The notes below the pieces were generated by a model, which saw only the letters and a list, made by a program, of their open reading frames with translations, did not search any database and was not told the origin of the DNA. From NCBI GenBank assembly GCA_947061115.1, contig CAMSMU010000005.1, positions 1-45,414 on the forward strand: a stretch of DNA of 45,414 nucleotides. The letters are read 5' to 3'. Origin of the DNA: an uncultured Clostridium sp. Lineage in GTDB: Bacteria; Bacillota; Clostridia; TANB77; CAG-508. This document shows, in pieces, positions 25,301 through 34,672 of this stretch (positions within the stretch are counted from its first letter, which is position 1; every line of letters begins with the position of its first letter). Position numbers and translations under genes: made by a program.

Positions 25301-26149
25301 TTATTTATTTCCTCCTAATATATTTGGTAATGTTAATTTTTTTGCTATAATTCTCATATTTACAATATTCATTGTAGTTTGTCTTTCAATATCTTTAATG
25401 CATTTTTCTTTGAATTCTTTTAATTCTGAGACTAAGTTTCCACCATACTTTACTTCTACTTCTATATAAAATGATGGTCCATTTTCTGTTTTATTAACTC
25501 TCACTTTCATTACTTCTGTAATAGAGTCAGTTTTTGTTGCTAAATACTCTATTATTTGTCTAAATACAGTATCAGATATTGTATAATTTCCAATATAACT
25601 AAATGTAGGTCTTATTATTGATTTTTCAGTCATATATGGTTTTTCTCCTGAGCCTTTTGATTTAAATATCTGTAGAGGATCTAAAAGGTATCCAGAGAAA
25701 TCTTTTTTTATTTCGAATGTTGGTACTGGTATTACATGTTTTCCTTCTGTAGTTCTAATTCTCTTTGCATTACTGATTTCTTCTTCAGTTGCTACTTCTG
25801 TTATATACACTATTTTTTCTATTTTGGGAAGTTCTAAATTATTTGCTATTTCTTCTACCATTTTGTCTGATGTGCCTAATATTAATACTGATTCTGGCTT
25901 ATATTTATTAAATGCTTTTTTCATTTCCTTTTTTTGAGATTCATTTTTAAATAATGCCTTTTTTACTGTTTCTATTTTAGTTGGCGCTTTCTTAGCTGAA
26001 CTTCCAGCTATAATATCATTACCTCTTACAAGTATTCCATCATCTATTATATATTCTATATTATGTTCTCCTGCAACCATTTGAGCTCTATAGCTTTTAC
26101 CTGTTCCAGATGGCCCAACAAAAGCATATACTTTCATTTTTTTTCTCAT
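25301..26149 (-). CDS. P-loop ATPase-like protein with Asp23-like C-terminal domain
   Basis: The start is the ATG at 26147-26149 (MRKKMKVYAFVGPSGTGKS), 9 bases after AAAGG. The Walker A is GPSGTGKS, residues 12-19. The N-terminal 180 residues read as a small kinase-like fold with the aspartate-rich DDGILVRGNDII and a VLILGTSDKMVEEIANNL segment. Residues about 185-275 (FSYIGNYTISDTVFRQIIEYLATK ... IEVEVKYGGNLVSELKEF) resemble the Asp23/alkaline shock domain by pattern. The gene lies between a membrane glycosyltransferase and cmk-plsC. A role in envelope homeostasis is inference; neither substrate nor partner is known. Confidence 0.7.
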   Translation of the reverse strand: MRKKMKVYAFVGPSGTGKSYRAQMVAGEHNIEYIIDDGILVRGNDIIAGSSAKKAPTKIETVKKALFKNESQKKEMKKAFNKYKPESVLILGTSDKMVEEIANNLELPKIEKIVYITEVATEEEISNAKRIRTTEGKHVIPVPTFEIKKDFSGYLLDPLQIFKSKGSGEKPYMTEKSIIRPTFSYIGNYTISDTVFRQIIEYLATKTDSITEVMKVRVNKTENGPSFYIEVEVKYGGNLVSELKEFKEKCIKDIERQTTMNIVNMRIIAKKLTLPNILGGNK

Positions 26150-26153
26150 ATGA

Positions 26154-27692
26154 TTAATTCCTTTCAATTAAGCTAATTGCAAATTTATAACCGTGGTATT
26201 TTATCTCATATTTTTGACTTTTAATTATATTTATATTGTTATTAAAATAATCTTTTACATCTACTAATAAATTATCTGTATTTTCAGATATGATCCATAT
26301 TCTGCCTCTATAGTTTTCTAATTCACCTAAATTATATATTGTATTTCCAAAGGCTTTATAAGCTTCTTCGGTATTCCAATTTTCTCTATCCCAAAAGTAT
26401 AATTCATTATTTTGAAAATATGATGACATTACTAACCCTGAGCCAAATCCATTTTTATTATCTGTTAATATTATGTCTTCTTTCTTTATTTCTGATTGCA
26501 CAAATTCTATAGGCAAATTATTAGTTTTATCATAATTATTTTTTATTAAATTAATATTTACTATACTTGATGTTATTACTATTAAGGTACAAATAATACC
26601 TAATGTTACTTTGTTATCATCTTTTGACATAAGAAATGCAAAAACAAATAAGAAAATTCCTGTTATGTTTAAGAAATATCTAGCGTATAATATTGGTGTG
26701 GCTATTGATATTACACCAACTACTACAATTACTAATGCATATATCACTAATGCTAATTTAGCTACTTTTATTTCTTTAAAATTCTTTATAAATAGTATAA
26801 TCATATATATTGTCATAATTGCAGAAAATATGTATGACAACATTTGTGGCAAATATGTATTTTTTTCTAAAATTCCAGTAAATTGAAAGTTGAATATTTC
26901 TAAAAAGTCTGGTGTCCCTATCCAAAAGCCCTTAGAAACTTGGCCATATTGTGCCAAAAATATACTAATCCATGGTATGTATAAAATAATTTGTATAATA
27001 GCTGATATTATACTATTTCTCAAATTTTTGCTATATTTTTTATATTTCACTTCATAATTTCTTTGTTTAATATTATTTATTAAAAAATACATAAATAATG
27101 CTATGTTTATTATTGCTACTGCTATTAATGCATAGTAATGTGTGTATGCTGATAGCAAACTAAATATAGAAAATATTATCCAATTTTTATTTGAAATTCC
27201 ACTTTTATATATCCTATAAGCATATATACTTGTAATACTTACAAAAAGCATAGACCATGTATACATTCTTATTTCTCCACTATACATTAATGTTACAGGC
27301 ATAAATAATACTAAAAATGAAAATATTATTCCTGTCTTTTTTCCAAAATCTTTTCTTATATGTGTTATTCCTAAAATAGATAATATTATTAATGGCAGAC
27401 AAGAAAACAGTCTATATGCAAGGATGCTATTATTAGTTAAAATTCCTACTATTTTAAGCATCTCATAATATAGAACAGGATGTACATCATGACTTCCTAT
27501 TGTCCATATCTCTGAAAAAGTGTGATTTACTATTGCAACTGAATAGCTTTCGTCAAACCATAAATTTGTATGAAAACATGAAAAAGCAATAAACATTGCT
27601 CCCATGATTATTATTAATATATGTATATATTTTGTCCAATCTTTCTTCATAACTTTTATCATTTGCATACCTTTATTTGCTTCTTTTTTCAT
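26154..27692 (-). CDS. Membrane glycosyltransferase, PMT/ArnT-like (GT39/GT83 type)
   Basis: This 512-residue polytopic protein has about 10 to 12 helices and a soluble C-terminal domain of about 110 residues. The first extracytoplasmic loop carries the catalytic acidic pair in LWFDESYSVAI, the hallmark of lipid-phosphate-sugar-dependent transferases (PF13231). A second loop motif SHDVHPVLYYEMLKI with HP follows. Such enzymes use polyprenyl-phosphate sugars to modify proteins or wall polymers outside the cell. The adjacent GT2 gene (27725-28984) may act in the same surface glycan route. AAAGGA lies about 14 bases before the ATG, a rather long spacer. Confidence 0.87.
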   Translation of the reverse strand: MKKEANKGMQMIKVMKKDWTKYIHILIIIMGAMFIAFSCFHTNLWFDESYSVAIVNHTFSEIWTIGSHDVHPVLYYEMLKIVGILTNNSILAYRLFSCLPLIILSILGITHIRKDFGKKTGIIFSFLVLFMPVTLMYSGEIRMYTWSMLFVSITSIYAYRIYKSGISNKNWIIFSIFSLLSAYTHYYALIAVAIINIALFMYFLINNIKQRNYEVKYKKYSKNLRNSIISAIIQIILYIPWISIFLAQYGQVSKGFWIGTPDFLEIFNFQFTGILEKNTYLPQMLSYIFSAIMTIYMIILFIKNFKEIKVAKLALVIYALVIVVVGVISIATPILYARYFLNITGIFLFVFAFLMSKDDNKVTLGIICTLIVITSSIVNINLIKNNYDKTNNLPIEFVQSEIKKEDIILTDNKNGFGSGLVMSSYFQNNELYFWDRENWNTEEAYKAFGNTIYNLGELENYRGRIWIISENTDNLLVDVKDYFNNNINIIKSQKYEIKYHGYKFAISLIERN

Positions 27693-27724
27693 TTTGTAAG
27701 CAATCCTTTCTGGTATATTACAAA

Positions 27725-28984
27725 TTACATTTGTTTAATTTTGTCTTTATCTACATCATTTATCTTAACATCTCTAACATGTTCAATTTTTTCCCATGTA
27801 GTATCTCTTTTAAATAGACATTTGAAATTAATTAATAGCCATGACCCTAAAAATATTGGGTACATAAGCAATCCTTTTATCATTTTTTTGATTGGCTTTT
27901 TATCTATAGCCATAATGATTACTGCTGTTATTATTGGAAGTATAAATGTTGGTATTACATATCTTAATATGTTGTATACAAAATCTATTGTACTCATACC
28001 ATTAAATAAATAACTAATTGCATTTAATACTAATAATAATATTGTTATTATAAACATTGGTATACTTCCCAACATATATAAAAGCCCGTCAAAATTCATT
28101 AATGTTTTGTGTTCAGCTGTTGCCTTTGTTAAAGGTTTTGTATATTCTTGTAAACATTGAATATGTCCTATTGTCCATCTCGATCTTTGTGACCATGATG
28201 GCTTGAATTTTACTGGTTGCTCATCAAATACTATAGCATCAGTTGCCCAACCTAATTTTTTTCCTTGTATTATTCTTTTTAAAGAAAATTCTATATCTTC
28301 CGTTAAAGTATTTGTATCCCATCCTGTTGGTCTTATTGCATCAAATTTTACCATAAATCCTGTTCCATTTATTAATGGTGAAAGACCAGCATTATATCTT
28401 GCTAAATGATAAAATCTGTTCATTGTCCAATAGAATATTGCATATCCAGAAGATACCCAACTATCTGTAGGATTTTTTATATCTCTATATCCTTGTACCA
28501 CTTCTTCTCCTTGGCATAAGTGCTTGTTCATACTTTTTATAAAATTTTTATCTACTATATTGTCTGCATCAAATACAAAAAATGCATCATAATCCATTTT
28601 TTCATCTGAAAGTAATGTATTTAAAAATAAACTTAAAGCATCTCCTTTTGTTTGTTTAGCCTTATTTTCTTCATGTCTTTCAAAAACTTTTGCTCCTAAT
28701 TTTTCTGCTACTTGTTTTGTTTTATCTGTGCAGTTATCTGCTATAACACATATATCATATAAATCTTTTGGATAATCTTGTTCTTTCAAACTCTCAATTA
28801 AATTTCCTACTACTGTTTCTTCATTATGAGCAGGAATTATAGCTAAAAATTTATGATCTTTGTTTTCTTTTAATGGCTTTTCTTTTAAAGTAATAAGTGA
28901 ACATACACTTATTACTAATTGATATATCCAATAAATTGTAATTACCCATATTAGTGCTTGTTGTATAAAATACAAATACTGCAT
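27725..28984 (-). CDS. Processive family 2 glycosyltransferase (cellulose synthase/NodC-like)
   Basis: This 419-residue enzyme has one N-terminal helix, a cytoplasmic GT-A domain (about 45-280) and three or four C-terminal helices. GT2 motifs are visible: AIIPAHNEETVVGNLIESL, VIADNCTD, FVFDADNIVD (DXD equivalent), the TEDIEFSL acid motif and QRSRWTIGHIQ (QXXRW), typical of processive beta-glycosyltransferases. The product could be a homopolysaccharide or a glycolipid. A promoter inside a palindrome lies upstream at 29047-29091, and AGGAGGAATAA precedes the ATG. It starts the operon that runs to the S1-like gene. Confidence 0.9.
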   Translation of the reverse strand: MQYLYFIQQALIWVITIYWIYQLVISVCSLITLKEKPLKENKDHKFLAIIPAHNEETVVGNLIESLKEQDYPKDLYDICVIADNCTDKTKQVAEKLGAKVFERHEENKAKQTKGDALSLFLNTLLSDEKMDYDAFFVFDADNIVDKNFIKSMNKHLCQGEEVVQGYRDIKNPTDSWVSSGYAIFYWTMNRFYHLARYNAGLSPLINGTGFMVKFDAIRPTGWDTNTLTEDIEFSLKRIIQGKKLGWATDAIVFDEQPVKFKPSWSQRSRWTIGHIQCLQEYTKPLTKATAEHKTLMNFDGLLYMLGSIPMFIITILLLVLNAISYLFNGMSTIDFVYNILRYVIPTFILPIITAVIIMAIDKKPIKKMIKGLLMYPIFLGSWLLINFKCLFKRDTTWEKIEHVRDVKINDVDKDKIKQM

Positions 28985-29046
28985 TTATTCCTCCTAAAAT
29001 ACTTTTTATAATATACTAAAAAAAGCATATATATACTATCTTTTAT

Positions 29047-29091
29047 ATTATACAACAAAATATTTTGTTTTACAACATTTTGTTGTATAAT
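29047..29091 (-). promoter_or_regulatory. Palindromic promoter/operator upstream of the GT2 operon
   Basis: Two perfect 15-bp arms (ATTATACAACAAAAT at 29047-29061, its complement at 29077-29091) enclose a 15-base centre. On the minus strand TTGTAA (29070-29075), a 17-base spacer and TATAAT (29047-29052) form a good promoter. A TATAAT also appears on the plus strand in the other arm. A dimeric repressor could cover the promoter. The rest of the 28985-29323 gap is AT-rich, with a weaker outer inverted pair near 29019-29036 and 29142-29160. Confidence 0.6.
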
Positions 29092-29246
29092 GTTTAAATT
29101 TATCCTATTAAATTATGATTAATAGTTATATAAATTTATGTTATATATTATGCTTTTTTATTTATTATTATTCTTTGCTATTTAATACAGAATTTTTATA
29201 TTATCTATTATGAATATTATACTATAGAAATTAATAAATATAAAAA

Positions 29247-29275
29247 TAGGAGCAAATTTTTATTATATGCTCCTA
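29247..29275 (-). terminator. Terminator of the secreted protein gene at 29324
   Basis: On the minus strand TAGGAGCA and TGCTCCTA form the stem, followed by TTTTTA. Confidence 0.75.
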
Positions 29276-29323
29276 CCTATAGGGAATTTAAATTATTTAT
29301 TAGCATCACTTAACCATTAAGTA

Positions 29324-29767
29324 TTATTTTGGTTGCCATCTTGCTCCTACCAATACATCTGCATTAGTTCCTTGTGCGACAACATGCAATTTCCAAGTGC
29401 CTGAAGATGGAAGAGTAACAGTCCAATATGTGGATTCATTGTCTCCTATAATCCAATCTTTAGACACTAACTTGCCACTTGGACTATATAAATAGAGAAA
29501 GAGAGCTCCAGAAGTGCTGTCTGATCTTGTAGTAACATAAAACTTTTGGGATAATCCCACATAACTCTCAAGAGTAGGATACAAATCAATAGAAGTATTA
29601 GGCGAAACCCAATTTCTTACCATAGGGTTCGCTTCTGATTTCTGATTAACACTTTTATATTCATATTCTGATACTTTATCTACTGCTAAAACAGTATTTG
29701 TAGAAGAAATCATTACAGTTATAGCAAGTACTAAACTTACAATCCGTCTAAATAATTCTCTTTTCAT
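29324..29767 (-). CDS. Secreted protein with C-terminal beta-sandwich-like domain, unknown function
   Basis: This 147-residue protein has a clear signal peptide (RELFRRIVSLVLAITVMISS, ending NTVLAVD). The mature part begins with a Glu/Ser/Asn-rich segment. It then forms a beta-rich domain with SQKFYVTTRSDSTSGALFLYLYSP ... YWTVTLPSSGTWKLHVVAQG and closes LVGARWQPK. The spacing of strands is like PPC/jelly-roll pre-peptidase domains, suggesting assembly with or binding to the adjacent proteases, but this is inference. It lies downstream of the two serine protease genes on the same strand. AGGTAATT precedes the ATG. Confidence 0.7.
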   Translation of the reverse strand: MKRELFRRIVSLVLAITVMISSTNTVLAVDKVSEYEYKSVNQKSEANPMVRNWVSPNTSIDLYPTLESYVGLSQKFYVTTRSDSTSGALFLYLYSPSGKLVSKDWIIGDNESTYWTVTLPSSGTWKLHVVAQGTNADVLVGARWQPK

Positions 29768-29860
29768 TTAATTACCTCCATTAATAATTATAATAAAATT
29801 CCCTATATATGTATTTTGTACTTTATTATTTTATTATTTTTTCCATTTTTTGTCAACATT

Positions 29861-30826
29861 TTATTGATTATTTAATATTATATTTATCATATTTTCAGTA
29901 ATTCTAACGCCTAGTCCTATTTTTGTATCTTCCTCTGCAACATGAATTCCAACAATATAATTATTTGAATCACAAATAATTGGACCACCATCAAATCCTT
30001 CAACACAAAATCCATTATATAAGAAAGCAGCTGATCCCACTTTTGTTATCTTATCACCTGTTTCATATTGATCTTTTCCTCCATCTTGAAATCCATATTT
30101 AATATCTCTTGGATATCCTAAGACTGTAACAGATATATCTTTCATATCACTATTTGTTTGATATGTTTGTACATCAAAATTTTCTATTAGACCATCTACA
30201 GATGATTCCAAAACACATATAGCCCAATCTTGTGTAAAATCATTTGGATTAGTATTATTCATCCATTCATTACTATAAAATACTTTATCTAAACCCAAAG
30301 GTATAGATTGTGAAGTTACTGGCTCATTACTATATTCATATCCTGGATATATTCTCCAGTCTTTCATAAATTGCTTTGTAGAAGAATCCCAAACACAATG
30401 TGCAGCAGTTATTGCTAGCTTTTTTCCTACAATTGAGGCTGATCCTGTTTTTATTTCACTTTTACTATTTATAGATTCTATTCTACATACTCTATTATAT
30501 GGAGCAATTTTAACATTTTTAACTCTCTCTGCTGAATTATTTCTTTCAACTCTTAAAGAAGATTTTGTATATTTTTTCATTTTAAGCATTCTTTCATTTC
30601 TTTCTGAGTATTCTTTTTTTGTACGTAGCTCATTTTTTAAATTTTCCATATCAACTTCTTTTGTCGTTCCTGTTTTTACATCATACTCCATAATTTTTTC
30701 ATTATTCTTTACATCTTTTTTTAAGTTTAATTCATATTTGTTAAACTTTTTTAAAAAAATTATTATTAAAAGTAGAATAATGGAACAAATTAGTACTAGA
30801 CTTATTTTTTTAAATAGTTTTTTCAT
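29861..30826 (-). CDS. Trypsin-fold protein with catalytic serine replaced by aspartate
   Basis: This 321-residue V8/glutamyl-endopeptidase-like protein has an N-terminal membrane helix (LVLICSIILLLIIIF) and a charged stalk to about residue 100. The protease fold follows. The triad His is H143 in ITAAHCVW and the Asp is D200 in TQDWAICVL. The nucleophile motif reads GFDGGP with D279 where GxSGGP is required, encoded by GAT against AGT in the neighbour. It is therefore predicted catalytically inactive. The rest of the fold (oxyanion strand and C-terminal helix MINIILNN) is intact and aligned without gaps to the paralogue at 30876. It may be a binding or regulatory pseudoprotease. Confidence 0.88.
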   Translation of the reverse strand: MKKLFKKISLVLICSIILLLIIIFLKKFNKYELNLKKDVKNNEKIMEYDVKTGTTKEVDMENLKNELRTKKEYSERNERMLKMKKYTKSSLRVERNNSAERVKNVKIAPYNRVCRIESINSKSEIKTGSASIVGKKLAITAAHCVWDSSTKQFMKDWRIYPGYEYSNEPVTSQSIPLGLDKVFYSNEWMNNTNPNDFTQDWAICVLESSVDGLIENFDVQTYQTNSDMKDISVTVLGYPRDIKYGFQDGGKDQYETGDKITKVGSAAFLYNGFCVEGFDGGPIICDSNNYIVGIHVAEEDTKIGLGVRITENMINIILNNQ

Positions 30827-30875
30827 AAAATTCCTCTTTATTTTAATTATTATTTCACATTTTATTATAATAAAC

Positions 30876-31845
30876 TTATTGGTTATTTATCATTATATTT
30901 ATCATATTTTGAGTAATTCTAACTCCTAATCCTATTTTTGCATCTTCTCCAGCAGCATGAATTCCTACAATATAATTATCTGAATCACGAACAATTGGTC
31001 CACCACTAAATCCTCCAACACAAAATCCATTATATAGAAAGGCACCTGATTCTGCTTTTGTTATCTTATCTCCTGTTTTATATTGATCTTTTCCTCCATC
31101 TTGAAATCCATATTCAACATCTCCTGGATATCCAAAAGTTGTAACAGGCAAATTTATCATTTCAGAACTTGTTCCATAAGATTGTGCTCCGAAATGTCCT
31201 ACTTGATTACCTACATCCGCTTGCAAAATGCATATAGCCCAATCTTCTGTAAAGTTTTTTGGATTAGTATTAGTCATCCATCCATTGCTATAAAATACTT
31301 TATCCCATCCGCAAGGTGTAGCCTGTGAAGTTGCTTGTCCATTACTATATGCATATCCTGGATATAATTTCCAATTTTTCATAACTTGTTTTGTAGAAGA
31401 ATCCCAAACACAATGTGCAGCAGTTATTGCTAACCTTTTTCCTACAATTGCTGCTGACCCCACCTTCTCCTTATTATTACTATTTGTAGACACTATTCTG
31501 CATACTCTATTGTATGGAGCAATTTTAACATTTGTAATCCTTTCTGCTGAATCTTTTCTTCCAACTCTTAAGGAAGGACCTTTGTATATATTTTTTGGCT
31601 TAAGTATAGCATCTTTCCCTCTCACTTTTTCTCCCTTAATTTCTAATTCTTTTTCTAATGCCTCAATATCAACTTCTTTTGTTTCTCCTGTTCTTGCATC
31701 ATATTCCATAATCTTTTCATCTCTATCAAAAGTTCCTTCGATTTTCAACTCAGATGCATTAGATTTTGAAGTGAATACCATAATTAAACATGCAATACTA
31801 GAAAAAAAATAACATAAGATTTCTTTTTAAAAATAGCTTTTTCAT
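30876..31845 (-). CDS. Trypsin-like serine protease, frameshifted within its signal peptide
   Basis: The catalytic domain is complete: His in ITAAHCVW, Asp in TEDWAICIL, and Ser in GGFSGGPIV. The natural start is the ATG at 31843-31845 with AAAGGAG upstream, giving MKKLFLKRNLMLFF. That frame hits TAG after a run of eight A on the plus strand (31802-31809). With seven, the frame would read through as a signal peptide into SSIACLIMVFTSKSNA and the mature protein. Without correction, only an internal ATG at 31781 opens the protease frame, leaving a cytosolic product. This may be decay, phase variation at the homopolymer, or sequence error. About two thirds identical to the dead paralogue downstream. 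Confidence 0.82.
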
Positions 31846-31976
31846 AAAAACTCTCCTTTCATTTTAGAATTTTTTCCAAATTCTGTAATTATTGTATTAT
31901 AGTTTATTCTTTTTGTCAATTACAATTTTTTAAATTTGTATTTTTCTTTTTTGCTTTATAGTAATTTATCGAAACA

Positions 31977-32015
31977 AAAGTATGTATCTTATATTTCTAT
32001 AAAATACATACTTTT
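31977..32015 (-). terminator. Terminator of pnp
   Basis: AAAAGTATGTAT and ATACATACTTTT form a 12-bp stem eight bases beyond the pnp stop codon. It also reads as a hairpin in the other direction. Confidence 0.8.
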
Positions 32016-32022
32016 AATTTAT

Positions 32023-34140
32023 CTATACTTCTTCATTATGTGATTCTAGATCTTTCATATTTAAAGAAATTTTACCTTGATTATCTAATTCTGTAACTTT
32101 TACTTTTATAACATCTCCTACTGATAATACATCTTCTACTTTATTTATGCGTTTGCTAGATATTTTAGAAATATGAAGTAATCCTTCTTTTCCTCCGCCT
32201 AAGTCTACAAATGCTCCAAATGCTGCTATTCTTGTTACTGTACCTTCATATACCTCGCCTACTTCAATTTCTCTTGTTATATTTTCTATAATAGTCAATG
32301 CTCTATTTGCTTTTTCCATATCTTCTGAATATATAAATACTCTTCCATCTTCTTCTATATCTATTTTTACACCTGTTTCTTCTATAATTTTGTTTATAGT
32401 TTTTCCACCAGTACCTATAACATCTTTTATTTTATCTACTGGTATTTGTATATTTATTATTTTTGGTGCATATTTAGATAATTCTTTTCTTGGCTCACTA
32501 ATTGCTTTTAATATAATATCATCTATTATATAATCTCTAGCAATTTTAGTTCTTTCAAATGCTTGTTCAATTATATCGTAAGATAATCCATCTACTTTTA
32601 TATCTACTTGTATTGCTGTAATACCGTCTTTTGTTCCTCCAACTTTAAAGTCCATATCTCCAAAGAAATCCTCAATATCTTGTATATCTGTAAGTACTAT
32701 ATAATCATCAGGATTTTCTGGATTTGTAATTAATCCAGACGAAATTCCTGCTACTGGCTTCTTTATTGGAACACCTGCATCCATTAATGCTAAAGTACTT
32801 GCACAAATACTTGCTTGTGATGTTGATCCATTAGATTCTAATACTTCTGATACTACTCTTATTGTATATGGAAATTCTTCTTCTGAAGGAATTACTGGTA
32901 CTAATGCTTTTTCTGCTAATGCACCATGTCCTATTTCTCTTCTTCCTGGTCCTCTTGAAGGTCTTGCTTCTCCTACACTATATGATGGAAAGTTATATTG
33001 ATGCATATATCTCTTATATTCTTCATTATCTAAACCATCTAGTAATTGCTCATCTGACTTAGTACCTAATGTAACAATAGATAATACTTGAGTTTGTCCT
33101 CTTGAAAATAATGCACTACCATGAACTCTTGGAATAAGTGCTACTTCTCCACTAAGAGGTCTTACTTCATCTATTTTTCTACCATCTGGTCTTTTATGTT
33201 CTTCTAATATCATTTTTCTAACGCATTGTTTTTCTAAGTCATGTACTGCTGTAGATATATCAAAGCTATGCTCTTCTTCTGCATCTTCTCCATACATTTC
33301 TATTGCTAGTTCTTTTATTTCTTCTGCTATTTTATCTACATTATCATTTCTAATTTCTTTGTCAGTTTCTTGAACACCTTCATACATTACTTTTTCAAAT
33401 TTTTCACATACTGCTTTATAAAAGTCTGGATCAACTGAAAAAGATTTGTATTCAAATTTAGGTTTACCTATTTCTTCTTTTATTTCTGATATAAATTTAC
33501 ACATTTTCTTTATTTCAACATGTGCTTCTTTTATTGCTTCTAGCATAGTGTCATTAGGTATTTCATCTGCACCTGCTTCTATCATTGTTATTTTTTCTTC
33601 TGTACCTGCTACTGTTAATTTAAGTCTACTGTTTTTTCTTTCTTCTTCATTTGGATTAATTATTATTTTATTGTTTACATATCCTACATTAACTGCAGCT
33701 GTTGGTCCCCCCCATGGTATATCTGATATTGAAAGTGCTGCTGATGTACCAATATTTGCGCATACTTCTGGACTGTAATCTTGGTCAACTGATAATACTG
33801 TATTTACTACACATACATCATTTCTAAAGTCATGTGGAAAAAGTGGTCTTATTGGTCTATCTATTGCTCTTGAAATAAGTACAGATTTATCTGCTGGTTT
33901 TCCCTCTCTTCTATTAAAACTTCCTGGTATTTTACCTACTGCATATAATTTTTCTTCATAATCTACTGATAATGGGAAAAAGTCTACCCCATCCTTTGGT
34001 TCTTTTGATGCAGTAACATTTGTCATAACTACTGTATCACCATATCTTACAGTAACACTTCCATTTGCTTGTTTAGCAAACTTTCCTGTTTCAATTGTTA
34101 GTTTTTTTCCAGCTAACTCTGTTTCATAAATTTTAAACAT
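32023..34140 (-). CDS. pnp: Polyribonucleotide nucleotidyltransferase (PNPase)
   Basis: This phosphorolytic 3'-5' exoribonuclease of the degradosome has 705 residues, the usual length. Two RNase PH domains (about 1-230 and 300-545) carry FSRGQTQVLSIVTLGT and SNGSTSQASICASTLALMDAGVPI. A KH domain (about 550-615, DVIGTGGKTINKIIEETG, GxxG loop) and an S1 domain (about 620-690, GTVTRIAAFGAFVDLGGGKEGLLHIS) follow. It lies just downstream of rpsO, the classic pair. AGGAGGAATTT precedes the ATG. Confidence 0.98.
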   Translation of the reverse strand: MFKIYETELAGKKLTIETGKFAKQANGSVTVRYGDTVVMTNVTASKEPKDGVDFFPLSVDYEEKLYAVGKIPGSFNRREGKPADKSVLISRAIDRPIRPLFPHDFRNDVCVVNTVLSVDQDYSPEVCANIGTSAALSISDIPWGGPTAAVNVGYVNNKIIINPNEEERKNSRLKLTVAGTEEKITMIEAGADEIPNDTMLEAIKEAHVEIKKMCKFISEIKEEIGKPKFEYKSFSVDPDFYKAVCEKFEKVMYEGVQETDKEIRNDNVDKIAEEIKELAIEMYGEDAEEEHSFDISTAVHDLEKQCVRKMILEEHKRPDGRKIDEVRPLSGEVALIPRVHGSALFSRGQTQVLSIVTLGTKSDEQLLDGLDNEEYKRYMHQYNFPSYSVGEARPSRGPGRREIGHGALAEKALVPVIPSEEEFPYTIRVVSEVLESNGSTSQASICASTLALMDAGVPIKKPVAGISSGLITNPENPDDYIVLTDIQDIEDFFGDMDFKVGGTKDGITAIQVDIKVDGLSYDIIEQAFERTKIARDYIIDDIILKAISEPRKELSKYAPKIINIQIPVDKIKDVIGTGGKTINKIIEETGVKIDIEEDGRVFIYSEDMEKANRALTIIENITREIEVGEVYEGTVTRIAAFGAFVDLGGGKEGLLHISKISSKRINKVEDVLSVGDVIKVKVTELDNQGKISLNMKDLESHNEEV

Positions 34141-34292
34141 AAATTCCTCCTTAATATTTAGGATAATTAATTTAGCTGTAACCTCTATGTTATACTAACT
34201 TATATTAGTACATCATACAAGCTACTATCTAAATCAATTACCTATTATAATTATTTAACATTATTTGAATTAATATTCATATTAATTCAAAT

Positions 34293-34323
34293 AGCAGACG
34301 TATATAATGCATAAACGTCTGCT
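34293..34323 (-). terminator. Hairpin between rpsO and pnp
   Basis: AGCAGACGT and ACGTCTGCT form a 9-bp stem eight bases beyond the rpsO stop codon. No strong T run follows, so it may be a partial terminator or processing site that separates rpsO from pnp. Confidence 0.7.
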
Positions 34324-34330
34324 GATATGA

Positions 34331-34594
34331 TTATTTTCTTAAACCTAATTTTGCGACAATATCTCTGTATCTTTGAACATCTTTTTTAGCTAAGTAGTTA
34401 AGTAAATTTCTTCTGCTACCTACCATTTTTAAAAGTCCTCTTCTTGAATGATTATCCTTTTGATGAACTTTTAAATGTTCTGTTAGATCATTAATTCTTT
34501 CTGTTAAAAGAGCTATTTGTACTTCTGGAGAACCAGTGTCTTTATCATCTCTTCTATATGTTTTAATGATTTCTTCTTTTCTTTCTTTTGTCAT
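34331..34594 (-). CDS. rpsO: 30S ribosomal protein S15
   Basis: S15 binds the central domain of 16S rRNA. The 87 residues match the family length. Diagnostic stretches are [37 protein letters not shown] and [13 protein letters not shown] [21 protein letters not shown] lies before the ATG. A hairpin leader (34618-34664) and a consensus promoter (34673-34701) lie upstream; pnp follows. Confidence 0.98.
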   Translation of the reverse strand: MTKERKEEIIKTYRRDDKDTGSPEVQIALLTERINDLTEHLKVHQKDNHSRRGLLKMVGSRRNLLNYLAKKDVQRYRDIVAKLGLRK

Positions 34595-34617
34595 AATTAC
34601 ACCTCCTAAATTTTTAC

Positions 34618-34664
34618 TATTTAACTGAGCTATAGTGGTGTGTTTGCCTAAAGCTAAGTTAAAT
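34618..34664 (-). promoter_or_regulatory. rpsO leader hairpin, possible S15 autoregulatory site
   Basis: On the minus strand the arms ATTTAACTTAGCTTTA (34649-34664) and TATAGCTCAGTTAAAT (34618-34633) pair with few mismatches around the loop GGCAAACACACCAC. The structure lies between the promoter and the ribosome binding site of rpsO. S15 represses its own mRNA in several bacteria through varied leader structures; the assignment here is inference. Confidence 0.5.
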
Positions 34665-34672
34665 ACTATATA

